A stretch of DNA of 64,000 bases from Onchidella celtica (lineage: Eukaryota > Mollusca > Gastropoda > Systellommatophora > Onchidiidae), in assembly GCA_963931925.1 (NCBI GenBank), contig OZ007579.1, forward strand, positions 43,675,357-43,739,356, in the 5' to 3' direction. The notes beneath the pieces were generated by a model. The model was not told the origin of the DNA. It ran no database searches and was given only the letters and a program-made list of their open reading frames with translations. The translations under genes were made by a program, and so were the position numbers. This document shows positions 38,396-49,032 of this stretch, one piece after another; position 1 is the first letter of the stretch; every line of letters begins with the position of its first letter.

Positions 38396-38779
38396 CCAGA
38401 CTGGAAACACAAGCTTCGGGCTGTGTCGTTTTTTACGGAAGTTAATGAGATGCGGCCGCATAACCAACGTGGCCGCCGCTAAGGAAATTCCGATTTTAGT
38501 TCTATCTGCATTAGAAATTTCTTTTTATTTGTCAAGATTGGTTGTACATGTATTGATAATGCATTGTCTTGCCTATCCTTTCATTTTATTGTCTACAGCT
38601 GCCTTTTTTTTATTGTTATAAATTATGACCGTCTGGACTTTTAACGACCGCTGCATTGTAACTGTGCTGAAGCGTCGGTCGGAACCGTAAATCTAATGTG
38701 GCGAATGGTTCATGACCTTTCGCTGTTTTGTGACGTCACACAATGGGATCATCCAGTCTGTTTAATTTATTAGTCTGTG
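38379..38779. mobile_element. hAT-like MITE, copy 1, inside the BEL integrase region
   Basis: 401 bp with inverted ends CACAGGCTAATAAAT and CACAGACTAATAAAT (about 27 bp with mismatches). GGGCACAC is duplicated on both sides (38371-38378 and 38780-38787). An 8-bp duplication is typical of hAT elements. If the ends are taken one base longer (CCACAG), the duplication would be 6 bp (GGCACA). The copy at 55483-55846 shares both ends but differs in the middle. No coding capacity. Confidence 0.9.
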
Positions 38780-38787
38780 GGGCACAC

Positions 38788-39184
38788 CCCTGACATCTGT
38801 AGAGTTGGAAAACTTTGAGCTCACTGTGAATCTGTCAAATAGATTAGAGTTTGAAGAGTCCATGACAGAACAGTTTTGGCAGATTTGGAGGGATGAGTAT
38901 CTGAGAAATCTTCCTCCATTAACTGGTAGGGCCAGTAAAACTGATATGAGTTTAAGGGTTGACTCACTTGTCTTGATTAAGGATCAGAAAAGCCCTAGGA
39001 TGTTCTGGTCTTTGGGAAGAGTTGTGAAGTTGTATGAGGGAAGAGATGGGAAGGTCCGAGCTGCACAGCTTAAAACCAAAACATTTAATAGTCAGGTCTA
39101 TTCAACATCTTTGCCTGATGGAAGACCGCTCAGGTCATCCTATTGATGAGGATCTCTTAGATCCCACCCCCTATAGTATCTAAA
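38788..39184 (+). pseudogene. C-terminal part of the BEL/Pao integrase, cut off by the MITE
   Basis: The frame resumes right after the MITE target duplication and reads on to TGA at 39144-39146. It contains MTEQFWQIWRDEYLRNL and DSLVLIKDQKSPRMFWSLGR, matching the C-terminal integrase region of BEL/Pao elements (a tryptophan-rich helix, then a beta-barrel with a V-L-I-K-D core). From about 39108 a second frame (LCLMEDRSGHPIDEDLL) stays open to 39184 and looks like the genuine tail, implying one more small indel near 39105. Confidence 0.8.
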
Positions 39185-40316
39185 GAGAACGAATCAGGAA
39201 AATCAAATTCCTGTACCGAGGTCCCTAGGACCACCCAAGCCACTGTATCAAAAAGAGGTAGAACCATCAAGCCTAAACAAAGGCTAGATTTGTAATTTTG
39301 TTCTTTCAGGCTCTAAATAGTTTACAATTATTGTACTCATGTAGTGTGGTATTTATGCTTGTCTATTGGTGAAACCAGTAACAGTCTAATTTATGTGTTT
39401 GCACAATCAGAGCTTGTAAAAATATCTTTTTTTGCTGTAAATATTCTATTTCTATTGAATTGCACTCTTCTCCCATTTGTTAAGGGGACACAAAACAAAG
39501 GAATTGTTGTACTTATGTACTTGATGCTGAACATAAAAGGGACTTGAACAGTTTGGGTAACTTTTTGTCAAGTTGGTAGCCTATATTGATTAGTTAAGAT
39601 GTTTATGGTAAGTGGAAATGGAAAGTAAGTTTCATTTATTATATTGAATTTTCAATGATGTATTTTCTTACAATTCCTACTTATCTTCCACTACATTATT
39701 GAGGGGCTCCCTTTACTTGTAAATATTTAATCTCTGTGGGCTTCTCACATTGTTACCTAATAATAATACTATTGATATTAGTAGTTAATTTGTTGTTTCC
39801 GGCAGCCTTCCGGGGTATAAATAGACGTGTGTCTGCATGAGTATGTGAAAGGCAGGTTATGTCCGCGCGATAACTGCATCCTTAATTTTGTTTACATGTA
39901 AATTGATGATTACTATGTATTTGGGTTTTGAAGATTTTGACGACAATGCTGGATGGAGAGTTCATACAATGGTTGTTTTGTTTGGATTCATCTAAATAGC
40001 TCTCCCAGAAATTGTTGCATTGTATGGACTTTACCTGATGGCATGGTTTGCAAACAGATTTATTTTACATGTGCAGAGTTGGTATTAGTATTTGTTACCC
40101 CATTATGCTAGTTAGAACCAGTTGGTTTTGCACAGAATCAGGTCACATTCTTGGAATGGTCAATCTCTTGGTTTATTGTAAGACACCGTATACTTGATAC
40201 TGTATACATTGATATTTCATTTTCAATGTGGATTATTTTTGTGGTAATATTAATTATAATAATGATTAAATATAAGGATGAACTTGTTTATTTTGTAAAT
40301 TGACTCTGCCCATTCC
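39185..40316. other. Non-coding internal region of the BEL/Pao element
   Basis: About 1.1 kb of AT-rich DNA between the end of pol and the 3' LTR. The frame at 39344-39547 is short and unlike an envelope protein. Confidence 0.6.
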
Positions 40317-40326
40317 TGGGGGAGTA
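40317..40326 (+). promoter_or_regulatory. Polypurine tract of the BEL/Pao element
   Basis: GGGGGAGTA lies immediately before the 3' LTR, the expected place for the plus-strand primer. Confidence 0.7.
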
Positions 40327-40590
40327 TGTTGAGAATTTGGCATAACCGGTAATTAGAATTTGGCATTGTTTGCAAAGGCCAACTGGCATGTTTTGGTTGA
40401 TTTAAAAAATAGGGGATTGTGGGCTATGTTTTTTTGAACGGAAGAAGAACGAAGGAGAATGGGGAACGGGCACGCCCAGGTTGTTGAATCAAATAAAACT
40501 GGAAAATAAAAGGTTTTAAAGGTGACTTGTTGACTTGTTTTGGATCTAGGTGTGTGTCAAGGGAACATTTGAAACTAGATATTTACTTCA
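40327..40590 (+). repeat. 3' LTR of the BEL/Pao element
   Basis: 264 bp, the same as the 5' LTR throughout by eye, followed by the GTTAT duplication at 40591-40595. Confidence 0.95.
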
Positions 40591-40796
40591 GTTATCATCA
40601 ACAAAGGGGTTTTTCCTCATATAAATGTCAATGATATTTCTAAAAACAGGGGCATCATTCTGCTGAGCTATCTTGAAACTCCGGTTCTTGTTCCTGCTCT
40701 TTCTCCTCTTCCTCTTCTTCCTCCACCTCCATTTCTTCCTCCATCCACCTCACAAAAGTGTAATATTACATCGGTTCAAGACCCCCCCCCCCTTTC

Positions 40797-41040
40797 TTAC
40801 ACTTTTCTTACAGGAGCCACCCCTAAATAAATGAAGCTGTTAACTACTTCCAAGGGATTCCCGTTTACTGTTACTGGCTTTGTACTTGTAGTTTTATCTC
40901 GAAGACTTTGGATTTCTCTAGGTGCATTCAACGGCCAATGGATGCTGATAACTCCTCCAGGTCTGATGTTTTTGCTTGCATCTGTTGCGGCCTGTACTAG
41001 GCTGCTTTGTCTCAAGCCAACAAATTGCCTCAGTAACAGC
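40797..41040 (-). pseudogene. LINE reverse transcriptase fragment
   Basis: The minus-strand frame ends with TTSTKPVTVNGNPLEVVNSF and IYLGV, the well-known LINE segment between the RT catalytic core and thumb (V-N-G-x-x-L-E-x-V-x-S-F-x-Y-L-G). Only about 70 codons survive. Downstream it dissolves into a G-rich tract and a TGTAAGAAAAGTGTAAG motif. Confidence 0.65.
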
Positions 41041-41125
41041 TTCCACCTCTATAAGACACGGTGACATTGTGCGCGCCAGAACCTTTACCAACGGATTAAA
41101 TTTAATTGTTAAATTTAGAAGCTCC

Positions 41126-41223
41126 GAATACGAAACATAAATAAAGGACGTGTACCCAAACAGCCTGTAAACGACGAGGAGTGGCCGCTGTCGTGCCGAC
41201 GCGTTGTAAAACCCAAACTAAAA
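41126..41223 (+). repeat. Short dispersed repeat, family S1, copy 2
   Basis: It reads GAATACGAAACATAAATAAA, then GTGTACCCAAACAG, GTGGCCGCTGTCGTGCC and AAACCCAAACT, colinear with 47748-47846 and with the minus-strand copy at 20427-20531. Confidence 0.7.
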
Positions 41224-41657
41224 AGAAAAACAAACGAAACTAGGCCTTTCTGGTTATCTCTGGCTAAATAGATATTGGATTGTTTCATGTCAAAAGTCCA
41301 TGACAATTGAAAAATTTGTGTCGTCATTCTTTACCAATTGCGTCAGCTGTTTTATCTCTATCGTATGCATTGTGTGAGGCAAAGCAAATATGGTGACTGT
41401 GTTTTGCACCATATTACAGGAGCTACTGATATTTCTTGTTTTGCCGAGCTGCCGCTTATGTAAGTTGTGATTTGTTTTTTCTGATGCCTTTCCTTCACTT
41501 CCGAAGAAAACAGTTCTTATCGATGCTGAAGGCATAAAGCCCTTAGATGTACTGCTTTTCGTGATTGAGGCATTTGGTTTTGAAGACAACGCATTCAGAA
41601 AGATCTATTTTTTAAAATTAAAATACCGTACATCGCCCGGCCCATCAAACCTCTGAA

Positions 41658-41995
41658 CAGCGCAGACTCCGAGGCGACCTCATTGAAACCTTCAAATTAT
41701 TAAAAGGTTTTGAAAATGTCGACTGGCAGCAGTTCTTTATCAAGTCCACAAGCCTACACGTTAGAGGTCACAACCTAAAACTGGCTAAAAGAAGGTGTGC
41801 TCGCCTCCCAAGGCAATACTTTTTCAGCCAAAGAGTGATAAGCACTTGGAATTCACTCCCAGAATACATCGTCCAAACCGATAGTATCAACTCATTTAAA
41901 AACAGGCTTGACAGATATTGGAAACATCGAGATGTGTCACTTACTAGCATTAGCTATCCAGACCCATTAATCCATAGGTATCCATAGGTATAGGT
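41658..41995 (+). pseudogene. CR1-clade LINE 3' end inserted in the transposon's inverted repeat
   Basis: It encodes RRLRGDLIETFKLLKGF, then LHVRGHNLKLAKRRC and FFSQRVISTWNSLPEYIVQ, the standard C-terminal end of CR1-type LINE proteins, then a stop and short CCATAGGTAT repeats as tail. It splits the left inverted repeat exactly: the outer part stops at CTCTGAA and the inner part resumes at AAGTC, where the right repeat is continuous. Confidence 0.8.
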
Positions 41996-42439
41996 AAGTC
42001 CCGATTTACCTGTCTGGCTGTTCATTCCTCCGTACTGGACTTCAGAGCTTTGCTCGCCTCTGATTCGCCCGTGATCTGGCACATCAATCCTCTTACCTGG
42101 ACAACAGAGGTTTGCGCTTCACTAATTCGAACAGAATCTGGCCCATCAAAGCTTGTAAGCTAGGCGACGAGAAGGCGCCTAGCTGTTCATGACACGGCTC
42201 TTTACAACAAGTGACATTAATTATGTATGGATGGTTGTGTAGTGATGTGTAACTGAGTCCACATTTCATCATCTTGAATAATTATGTTGTGAATTGTTTG
42301 GTATGCGAGTCAGACTCTGATCTGATCAAATTAACTAAAAACAGCAATACTGTACGAAAACAGACAAAGAGCCATAATCCCTTGCTTCCATTAATTTCCT
42401 TTCTCTGGCCAATTTACACATGCAAACACTTAAAACACT

Positions 42440-44700
42440 TTGATGCCGCATACCTTCATGGAATGGGTGAGCATCTTTGGGGGGGGGGGGGGGGAGCCAA
42501 TAAAAACAGATTTTTGTGTGAAGAGTTTTGACATACCGAGAGCCTTTCGTCCATACAGTCCATACACAGACAGGCAGTTCAGTATTTGGCGAAACTCAGC
42601 ACTCGTTGGACTCTTTCAGCCTGCATTCAGAAACTCCGCCATTAGGGGCCGTTCAGCAACTGTTGGATTCCTCATTGCAGCTGTCAGAAGCATCTGTTGT
42701 GGAGTCACCGCAACAGCCACCCAAACCTCCTACCCCTCAGGGGTCCTCGAAACTCACAACAGAAGCTCCTGCTCTTTTGAGGTCATCAGAAACGACCGAA
42801 CTCCCCATTCCTGTGGTGTCATCAGAACTTACAACAGATAGCCTTGACCTCCCAGATTCTTCAAACCAAACAGTCGAATCCCTCGTCCTTCTGGAGTCTT
42901 CAGAACCTACAACAGATCTCCCCAGCCTCCGGGGCTCATCACAGCAAGGAAGCGAACCCCCTGCTGTTCAGGAGTCTTCGCAACTGGAATTACATGTAGA
43001 AACTCCTATTGTGGATCAACTGCCCCTTGTCACAGAAACTAATACTCTTGTGGACATGCCACGAGCGTCAGATCACACAACCGATAATAATGCCCATGTG
43101 TATAACCAGAAACTATGCAAAGAAAAGCGTGTCAAGGGAGAGGCCTATGTTGGAGGAAGCTATGACAAGACCTCCAAGGCCTATCTTTCAGCTGACAGAG
43201 CAGCAAAATAAATGAAATAAAGATGTTTCTGAAAATCGAAGGGAACCCAATGTTCTGAAATACCTGACTCTGAGCGGGAGACTCTCTTTAAAGAATTTTG
43301 GGAAAACTTGAAATCATGGGATGAAAAGCGAGTATATGTGAAGACTGATCGACACACCCGTGAAAAATGGATCGGACAAAAAGCAAAACGTCCTAAAATA
43401 TTACCTGAAATCAAAAGGAATGAGAGTACAAGTTTGTCAAAAAATGTTTTTATGCACTTTCGATCTCAAGACTGGACAGTAAGAAACTGGTGCCTTAATG
43501 AACAAACCCAAGGGAAGAAACTTTCTTCTTATTATGATAGGGCCTTAGAGCGCAAGAATCACTGTGTGGATGACTTCTTGGGAACACTGAATACCATGTC
43601 ATCCCACTACTGCAGAAAGGCAACCAAAAAAGATGTACGTGGAAAGACAGTTTCGGTCCATGACTGACCTGTACGATGCATACAAGGAGCTCTGCAAAAC
43701 GGATGACATTAATCCCGTCAGTATTAAAGTCTTCACATCCCTATTTTACGAAAAGAACCTTGCCTTATTTATGCCCCGCAAGGATCAATGTGATGTGTGC
43801 GTTCAACATGAGCAAGGCAGTCTGGAAGAAGAGACGTTTACTCAACACAGAGAAGAGTACAAAGCTGCACAGGTAGCCAAAAATGCAGACAAGGAAATCG
43901 CAGTAAAAAATCCTGATGTACTTGCCATCACCATGGATTTGCAAGCCCTACTGCTTGCTCCAAGCTTGCAAGCTTCGTCGCTATATTTCAAGACAAAGCT
44001 CACTGTTCATAATTTCACCATTTTCAACCTAGCTAACTCAGATGTGGACTGTTACGTATGGCATGAGGTTGAGGGAGGACTTACTGGTAACGAATTTGCC
44101 AGCTGTATCTCCAACTATTTGACATCGCACCCAAGGTCTAAACAGATCATTCTATACAGCGACGGTTGCACTTATCAGAATCGAAACAAAACTCTTGCAG
44201 AGGCACTGCCGTACATTGCAACTAAGACAGGACAGTAAATTGTTCAAAAATTTTTGGAAAAAGGCCACACTCAAATGGAATGCGATTCCGTCCACTCACT
44301 GTGGAACGAGCCCTGAGGAAGAATAGAAGACAGTGCGACATTTACTCTCCAGCTGATTATGCACGACTGATTGCACATGCCAGAAAGTCAGGACGACCGT
44401 ACAAAGTGTACTATGTGTCGTATGACTTCTTCCAGAATTTTGAAAATGTCGCTGCAATTTCCTCAATAAGGCCAGGGAAAATGGTTGGCGACCCACAGGT
44501 AGTGGACATCGGGGCTTTACAATACCTACCAGATGGGAGCATCAACTTTTAAGTTAAATCACAACGATGACTGGTCTGCACTTCCCAGATCTCGAGCTGA
44601 CATGAAGCTCACAGTGAATGAAGCACCACAACCACTGTATGAAGCCCAAAGAAAGATCAGCACGGACACATTTCTCACAGACAAAATCTTCAAGAAATGA
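42440..44700 (+). pseudogene. Decayed transposase of the iteron-TIR transposon
   Basis: Fragments in three frames. 42528-43211 is serine/threonine/proline-rich with imperfect repeats of about 18 residues. 43308-43667 is a tryptophan-containing region (EFWENLKSWDEKRVYV). 43633-44238 has a CDVC...H zinc-type motif, AITMDLQALLLAP and IILYSDGCTYQNRNK. After a TAA at 44236, reading continues with GHTQMECDSVHSLW to about 44552. The spaced D (43936), D (44161) and E (44278) suggest a DDE/RNase-H-fold transposase with about 38 residues between the last D and E. Frameshifts near 43210 and 43635 and the stop show it is dead. This uncharacterised protein family is widespread in invertebrates; its superfamily name is uncertain to me. 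Confidence 0.7.
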
Positions 44701-45436
44701 AACCTGTTCTGCCAAAAGACGTATATAATTTCTATGACAATTTGCCACATTAAAAAGAACAATAAAAACAATTATCCGGGGAAAAAAAATCGGTCGTTAT
44801 AAGGTTGTAGAGTTTTTTTCCTTTTTCGTTACGCCATAGACTGAAATAACATTTCGACGTTGCATTTGGTACCTGAAACATTCTATATCCATCATTATGA
44901 TTGTGAGGATAAAACCCTGTTACTTGAAATTGTAGTGGTAAACTATCCAATTCTTTCTCTGCAATTCCTTTTAAGGACCGATCCCTGACAACAATTAAAA
45001 AAAAAAAAAAAACAGAAAAAAACCCAAAACACTTTGCAGTTTTGCAAGGTGATGATGATATAACAGGCCGATGATGATGAAAGGCAATTGTTGCCATTAA
45101 TGCCACTGATATCAAATTGAGGCTTGAATCTTTTCAAGGATTAATTTTCTACTAGCTGATCAAAACAGCAGTAAACTGCAGTAAACATTAGCTTTACGAA
45201 ATAGCAAACACGCCCCTCTGTATAACTGGTTAGTGCGAGGCGTTTGATGGGCCAGATTCTGAGCGAATCAGTGAAGCGCAAACCTCTGTTGTCCAGGTAA
45301 GAGGATTGATGCGCCAGATCACGGGTGGATCAGAGGCGAGCAAAGCTCTGAAGTCCAGTACGGAGGAATGATCAGCCAGACAGGTAAATCGAGACTTCAG
45401 AGGTTTGATGGGCCGGCCAACGCGTAGCAAATTAAA

Positions 45437-46583
45437 GAAATTCTTGAAAATAAGGCTGTAGATTAGAAAAAAAAAATCACCGCTCTGTAAATTATGAACC
45501 TAGAGCATTCAAATTTTCAACAGATACTAGAGCTAGACTAGATCTAACCCAGGCATGGACAGGACATAATATATTACACAATCAGGACTGCACTTCGTTC
45601 TTTCCCATCACTTGGAACTATTCTACAGCCCGTAAATCTTGTTGTGTGCCTCAGTATCATCGCTTTTCATGAACACATACTTTGCAATTTCGCAAATCAG
45701 CAAAATAATTTTCCCGTGTCTGGCATTGGCACAATTAGGGTAATTCTTTTGCTAAAGATACTTGATACCATAAGATTGGACAGTCTTCTTTGCGCCCCGA
45801 AACAAAGCGCACACATAGTTTGTGAACGGATCGGGACGGTTCACATGGCGCATTGTATGATAGGGTGCTTTATCTATTATAATCTGTGTACCGGTATATA
45901 TCGATGGCCACGGGCACAAACCGTATAGATCTAACTCTGAAAAGTCAATTTTTCAGAAATAGAAAAAAAAAACCCAAACTGTTTTAATTGTTTCCATAAA
46001 CGTTTCGTACAGTTTAAAAGTCCTCCGTTGAGGAATTCTTTCCTAAAACATTTTGTGATCATTAAAGCTTCTTTTGAAGTTACCGGTATGTATTTTGTAC
46101 TTTCCAATGTGAAAGCGACATAGCTGTTCTATAGTCGATACCGAGTTAAGTGGACTGTGTCGGAAATTAGTATTCGACAAAGAGCGATCATGTTCGACTT
46201 AGACGTTTTACGCTTCTATTTTCAAACAATGACACATTGACAGGGACCTAATTAATGACCCTGAGTAGCTGCAGTAATTTGGATTTCGATCTGTAGAAAA
46301 AGTTTTACTTTGCGACACAATATAAGTTAATCGAAAAGGAAACACCGATAATTTAAAAGAATGTCTACGACAAGCCAAAGCTCTAGTGAGGCAACAGTCT
46401 AAGAGTAATAGAAATTGCACAGATCTCAGCTCAAATTTGAATTCCTAATTGCCACCTCCTCCCTCACCAAGGTTTTTCCGAGACACTCTTATGAGTAGTA
46501 GCGTTGATGGTATATATGGTGGTAGTAGTGGTGGCAGTGGTGGTGTTGGTGCTGGTGGTTGTAGAAGTAGTAGCAGTAGCTGA
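45437..46583. other. Unassigned sequence
   Basis: No gene or repeat recognised apart from short homopolymers and, at 46508-46580, a GGT/AGT-rich simple repeat. Confidence 0.4.
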
Positions 46584-47340
46584 GGACGTTATGATGGTCT
46601 TGAGTCAACCCGTGGAATCAGCTGGCACGGCCGTCGTCGAGGATTGCGACCCCAGAAAGTGCCGGGAATGGAATGACGGAAGACCTCGCCGACCTAGGCA
46701 GCTGGTTTCAGAAGGAAAACTATGAGGACGTCCAGTTCGGCACGCAAACTCACGCAGGATCAACGGCAGCAATTCGGCAACGTGATACGGGAGTACCAAC
46801 ATATCTTTACAAATGTTCGTGCATGCTGCCAGCTATGCGAAGACGGCATCGATCAAACTTCGGGGTTTCCAGTTCGTAAACATCGACTACATGAAGCTGA
46901 ATGAGGTCACATCATCCGACAACAGCTCCATTGGAGAGGTTCCAGAGCCTATCCCGAGGATGGGTTTTCTCTCGGAAGAACCTGGATACTGGCAAGTGCG
47001 AAGCCGAGAGCAGGACAACCCATAGACGATGTTCGTCATCGGGCACCTAGGGCGAACACTGTCAGTTCACCCGGATGAACTTCGGAATGATGAACTCTGG
47101 GGCCACGTTGAATATGACCGTGAAGCCGTTGAGCCAGAGACTGAGCTGTGTGTCGGCGTAAGTGGACGACCTGCTGATACGTTCAACGAACACGTGGAGC
47201 CCCTCAAGGAACTGCTGCGACGGATAGACCAGGTCATAGTGTTTGCAAGACCTTCCAAATGTCTGATCATCATCATCAGTTGCCCTGCCTGGAACAGGCA
47301 TTGTCGACAATGGCTCTCCAATTGGATCTGTCATAAGCCA
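46584..47340 (+). pseudogene. Gypsy-type (Ty3) retrotransposon pol remnant
   Basis: Pieces in alternating frames: QDQRQQFGNVIREYQHIFTN (the region just before RT), then SGFPVRKHRLHE, and around 47085-47270 the RT core (M-N-S-G-A-T-L, then x-VDDLLIRSTNTW and RPSKC-like codons). The tyrosine codon of the YVDD site is a TAA here (about 47159). Multiple stops and frameshifts and no LTRs nearby mark it as an old fragment. Confidence 0.65.
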
Positions 47341-47394
47341 ACCCCAAGAAGGAGTTGTTGTTGTGACGTTTGTTTATTGTCCATGAATTCAGAC

Positions 47395-47665
47395 TTTCAG
47401 TGAATGTTTTTTTCTGTCTAACCCTGCCCGAATGAGTGGCATGCAATTGTTAACTATCATCAATAAAACATATTTTAACTGAATGTGTCGACTTCATGCA
47501 TATCCGAAGAAAGCACTTTGCCTGCGGGTCCATGAGAGAATTATTTTCTGATGTGGGTCCGCAAAGATAGCCTGCCCTTTCTGAGAGAAACTAAGATCTA
47601 CAACTTGATTTAATAACTTTTATGCTCGTTTACAAAAAATTTTTCAGTTCTATACAAAAGAACTT
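47395..47665 (+). pseudogene. Jockey-like LINE 3' end
   Basis: It is colinear with 56740-56969, the end of the large Jockey-like element: CGAATGAGTGGCATGCAATT, then TTCATGCATATCCGAAGAA, AGAATTATTTTCTGATGTGG and AAGATCTACAACTTGATTT. The encoded end (ELFSDV, then FLRETKIYNLI in shifted frames) is the last part of ORF2. The rest of the element is missing; the Gypsy remnant adjoins it on the left. Confidence 0.75.
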
Positions 47666-47747
47666 TAAAAATTTTTTTTTTTTACCAATGTGTTAAAATT
47701 GAATGAATGTACATGTATTTAATTCTATATTTAACGAGACGGTTCTG

Positions 47748-47846
47748 AATACGAAATATAAATAAAGAAAGTGTACCCAAATAGACTGTGAAGGGTGCAA
47801 GACGGCCGTTATCGTGCGGACGCGCCGTAAAACCCAATATCAAAAT
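47748..47846 (+). repeat. Short dispersed repeat, family S1, copy 3
   Basis: It reads GAATACGAAATATAAATAAA, then GTGTACCCAAATAGACTGTG, GGCCGTTATCGTGCGGACGC and AAAACCCAA, colinear with the copies at 41126 and 20427. Confidence 0.7.
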
Positions 47847-48474
47847 AGATCTAAACTTAATTCTAACTTAGATGCACATTAGACCTAAATAGATTTATGT
47901 GTAAATATAGATCTTAGTTAAATGATTAATATTAGGCTTAAATGCCCTATAAAATGAAATCACAAATCAACTAAGTGTGGGAGCGGCGAGGAAAAATAAG
48001 GGAGCTGTAACCTGGTCTAGGTCTGGCACAGAACGACAAACTTGCCACTGCCTCCGGAAAGCCGGGCTGCACTCAATCTTTATGCATGCAGTGGCTAAGA
48101 ACGCCAAAGTCTTCTTGATCACGACTAAATGGCCATAATTTTTTTTATTAAAACAGTTTTAACCACAATATGCAGTCATATCATATTCTTAAAAAGTATT
48201 TTCCACTTCCCACGTTCTATTTTCGATGATTTTTGTCCTGTGTCGAGACATTCAAAACAGTGGCGGCATGGACGTTTTGAGCCGGTAATTTTCAGAATCA
48301 AAAGAGATAGTCTAGGTCTTGTGAATATTTTCGGCATTTCTACAGCGTCTTGGGTCTAGATATTTTCAGAGATGGTGGAGGAAGACCTGACCTTGCATTA
48401 GCCAGAACATTTTCCAATTTAGAAATATAGGACTTCGGCGGTTTGTGCCCGAGGCCATCCATATTACATGTATT

Positions 48475-48700
48475 ATAAATCACAAATTCTCCACCTTTGA
48501 ACGCAAAAGGCTTAAAAAAAAATTTATTAAACCATCTACTCTGACCAAATTTTGCAAGTAGGTTTCAATACGGCGGAGGGTGCACCGAAGTTTTTATTGT
48601 TTTTTTGTTTTTGTTTTGAATTTGCTTTGTGCCTCTGACTGCTCGCCTCCGATCCCCCTTTTTGACGGGCACGTGACCCGTGACGTGAACAATTCATGCA
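48475..48700 (+). repeat. Dispersed repeat, family S2, copy 1
   Basis: It shares with 50700-50965 the order ACCAAATTTTGCA, then GAGGGTGCAC, a T-rich stretch, then TGCTTTGTG, CTGCTCG and CTCCGA, and a final ACGTGACC/GACATGAATC region. The two copies are diverged and keep the same orientation. Nature unknown. Confidence 0.55.
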
Positions 48701-48837
48701 GGCTGATTTTAAACCCAAGACCAAAGATCTTAAAATAGTATTAACCTAGATTCCCTGGTGAGGTCACGTGACCGTACCTCAACGCTTTCGGCCATTGAGG
48801 TCAGAAACAACTCTTCCGGTTACCCTGGTTTACTTTT

Positions 48838-48964
48838 TCTCTCTCTCTCTCTCTGTGTCTTGTCCCTGTGGTTGCTTTTTTCGTCTCTCTCCCTCTCCTC
48901 TACATGTCTGTCTCCCCTATCTTCTCTCTCTCTCTCTCTCCCTCTCTCTCTCTCCCTCTCTCTC

Positions 48965-48999
<35 letters not shown>

Positions 49000-49032
49000 G
49001 TCTTTTTTGGGGGGGGGGGCGGGGAGGGGGGT
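48838..49032. repeat. (CT)n microsatellite ending in a G run
   Basis: Almost pure CT on the plus strand from 48838 to about 49001, then a G run at about 49010-49031. It makes spurious serine/leucine and arginine/glutamate frames. Confidence 0.95.

Larger units (their letters stand above)
33241..40590 (+). mobile_element. BEL/Pao LTR retrotransposon, complete, 7.35 kb, target duplication GTTAT
   Basis: Two 264-bp LTRs (33241-33504 and 40327-40590) begin TGTTGAGAAT and end ATTTACTTCA and look identical base for base. GTTAT lies directly outside both (33236-33240 and 40591-40595). A tRNA-Phe primer site follows the 5' LTR and a purine tract precedes the 3' LTR. The interior encodes Gag, protease, RT, RNase H and integrase in the order typical of BEL/Pao. 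A 401-bp MITE interrupts the integrase region. About 1.1 kb of non-coding DNA precedes the 3' LTR, and no envelope-like frame was seen. Identical LTRs indicate a recent insertion; the MITE is younger still or was copied along with it. Confidence 0.97.
41637..45416 (+). mobile_element. DNA transposon with long iteron-built inverted repeats
   Basis: Terminal inverted repeats of about 175 bp: the left is split (41637-41657 plus 41996-42152) and the right is 45242-45416. Both begin CCGGCCCATCAAACCTCTGA from outside. Each repeat is built of units of about 62 bp containing CAGAG-TTTGC and TCTGG-CATCAA motifs. Between them lies a decayed transposase. The left repeat is interrupted by a 338-bp LINE end. 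No clear target duplication is visible. TTAA lies 15 bp outside each end, at equal distance, but the sequence between does not match well. I cannot name the superfamily. Confidence 0.8.

Noticed and set aside
39344..39547. Envelope-like gene in the BEL element
   Set aside because: The frame is 67 codons, lacks a cysteine pattern or proper signal and fusion regions, and is simply hydrophobic from T-rich DNA.
45230..45430. Minus-strand ORF in the right inverted repeat
   Set aside because: It is a reading of the transposon's terminal repeat, not a gene.
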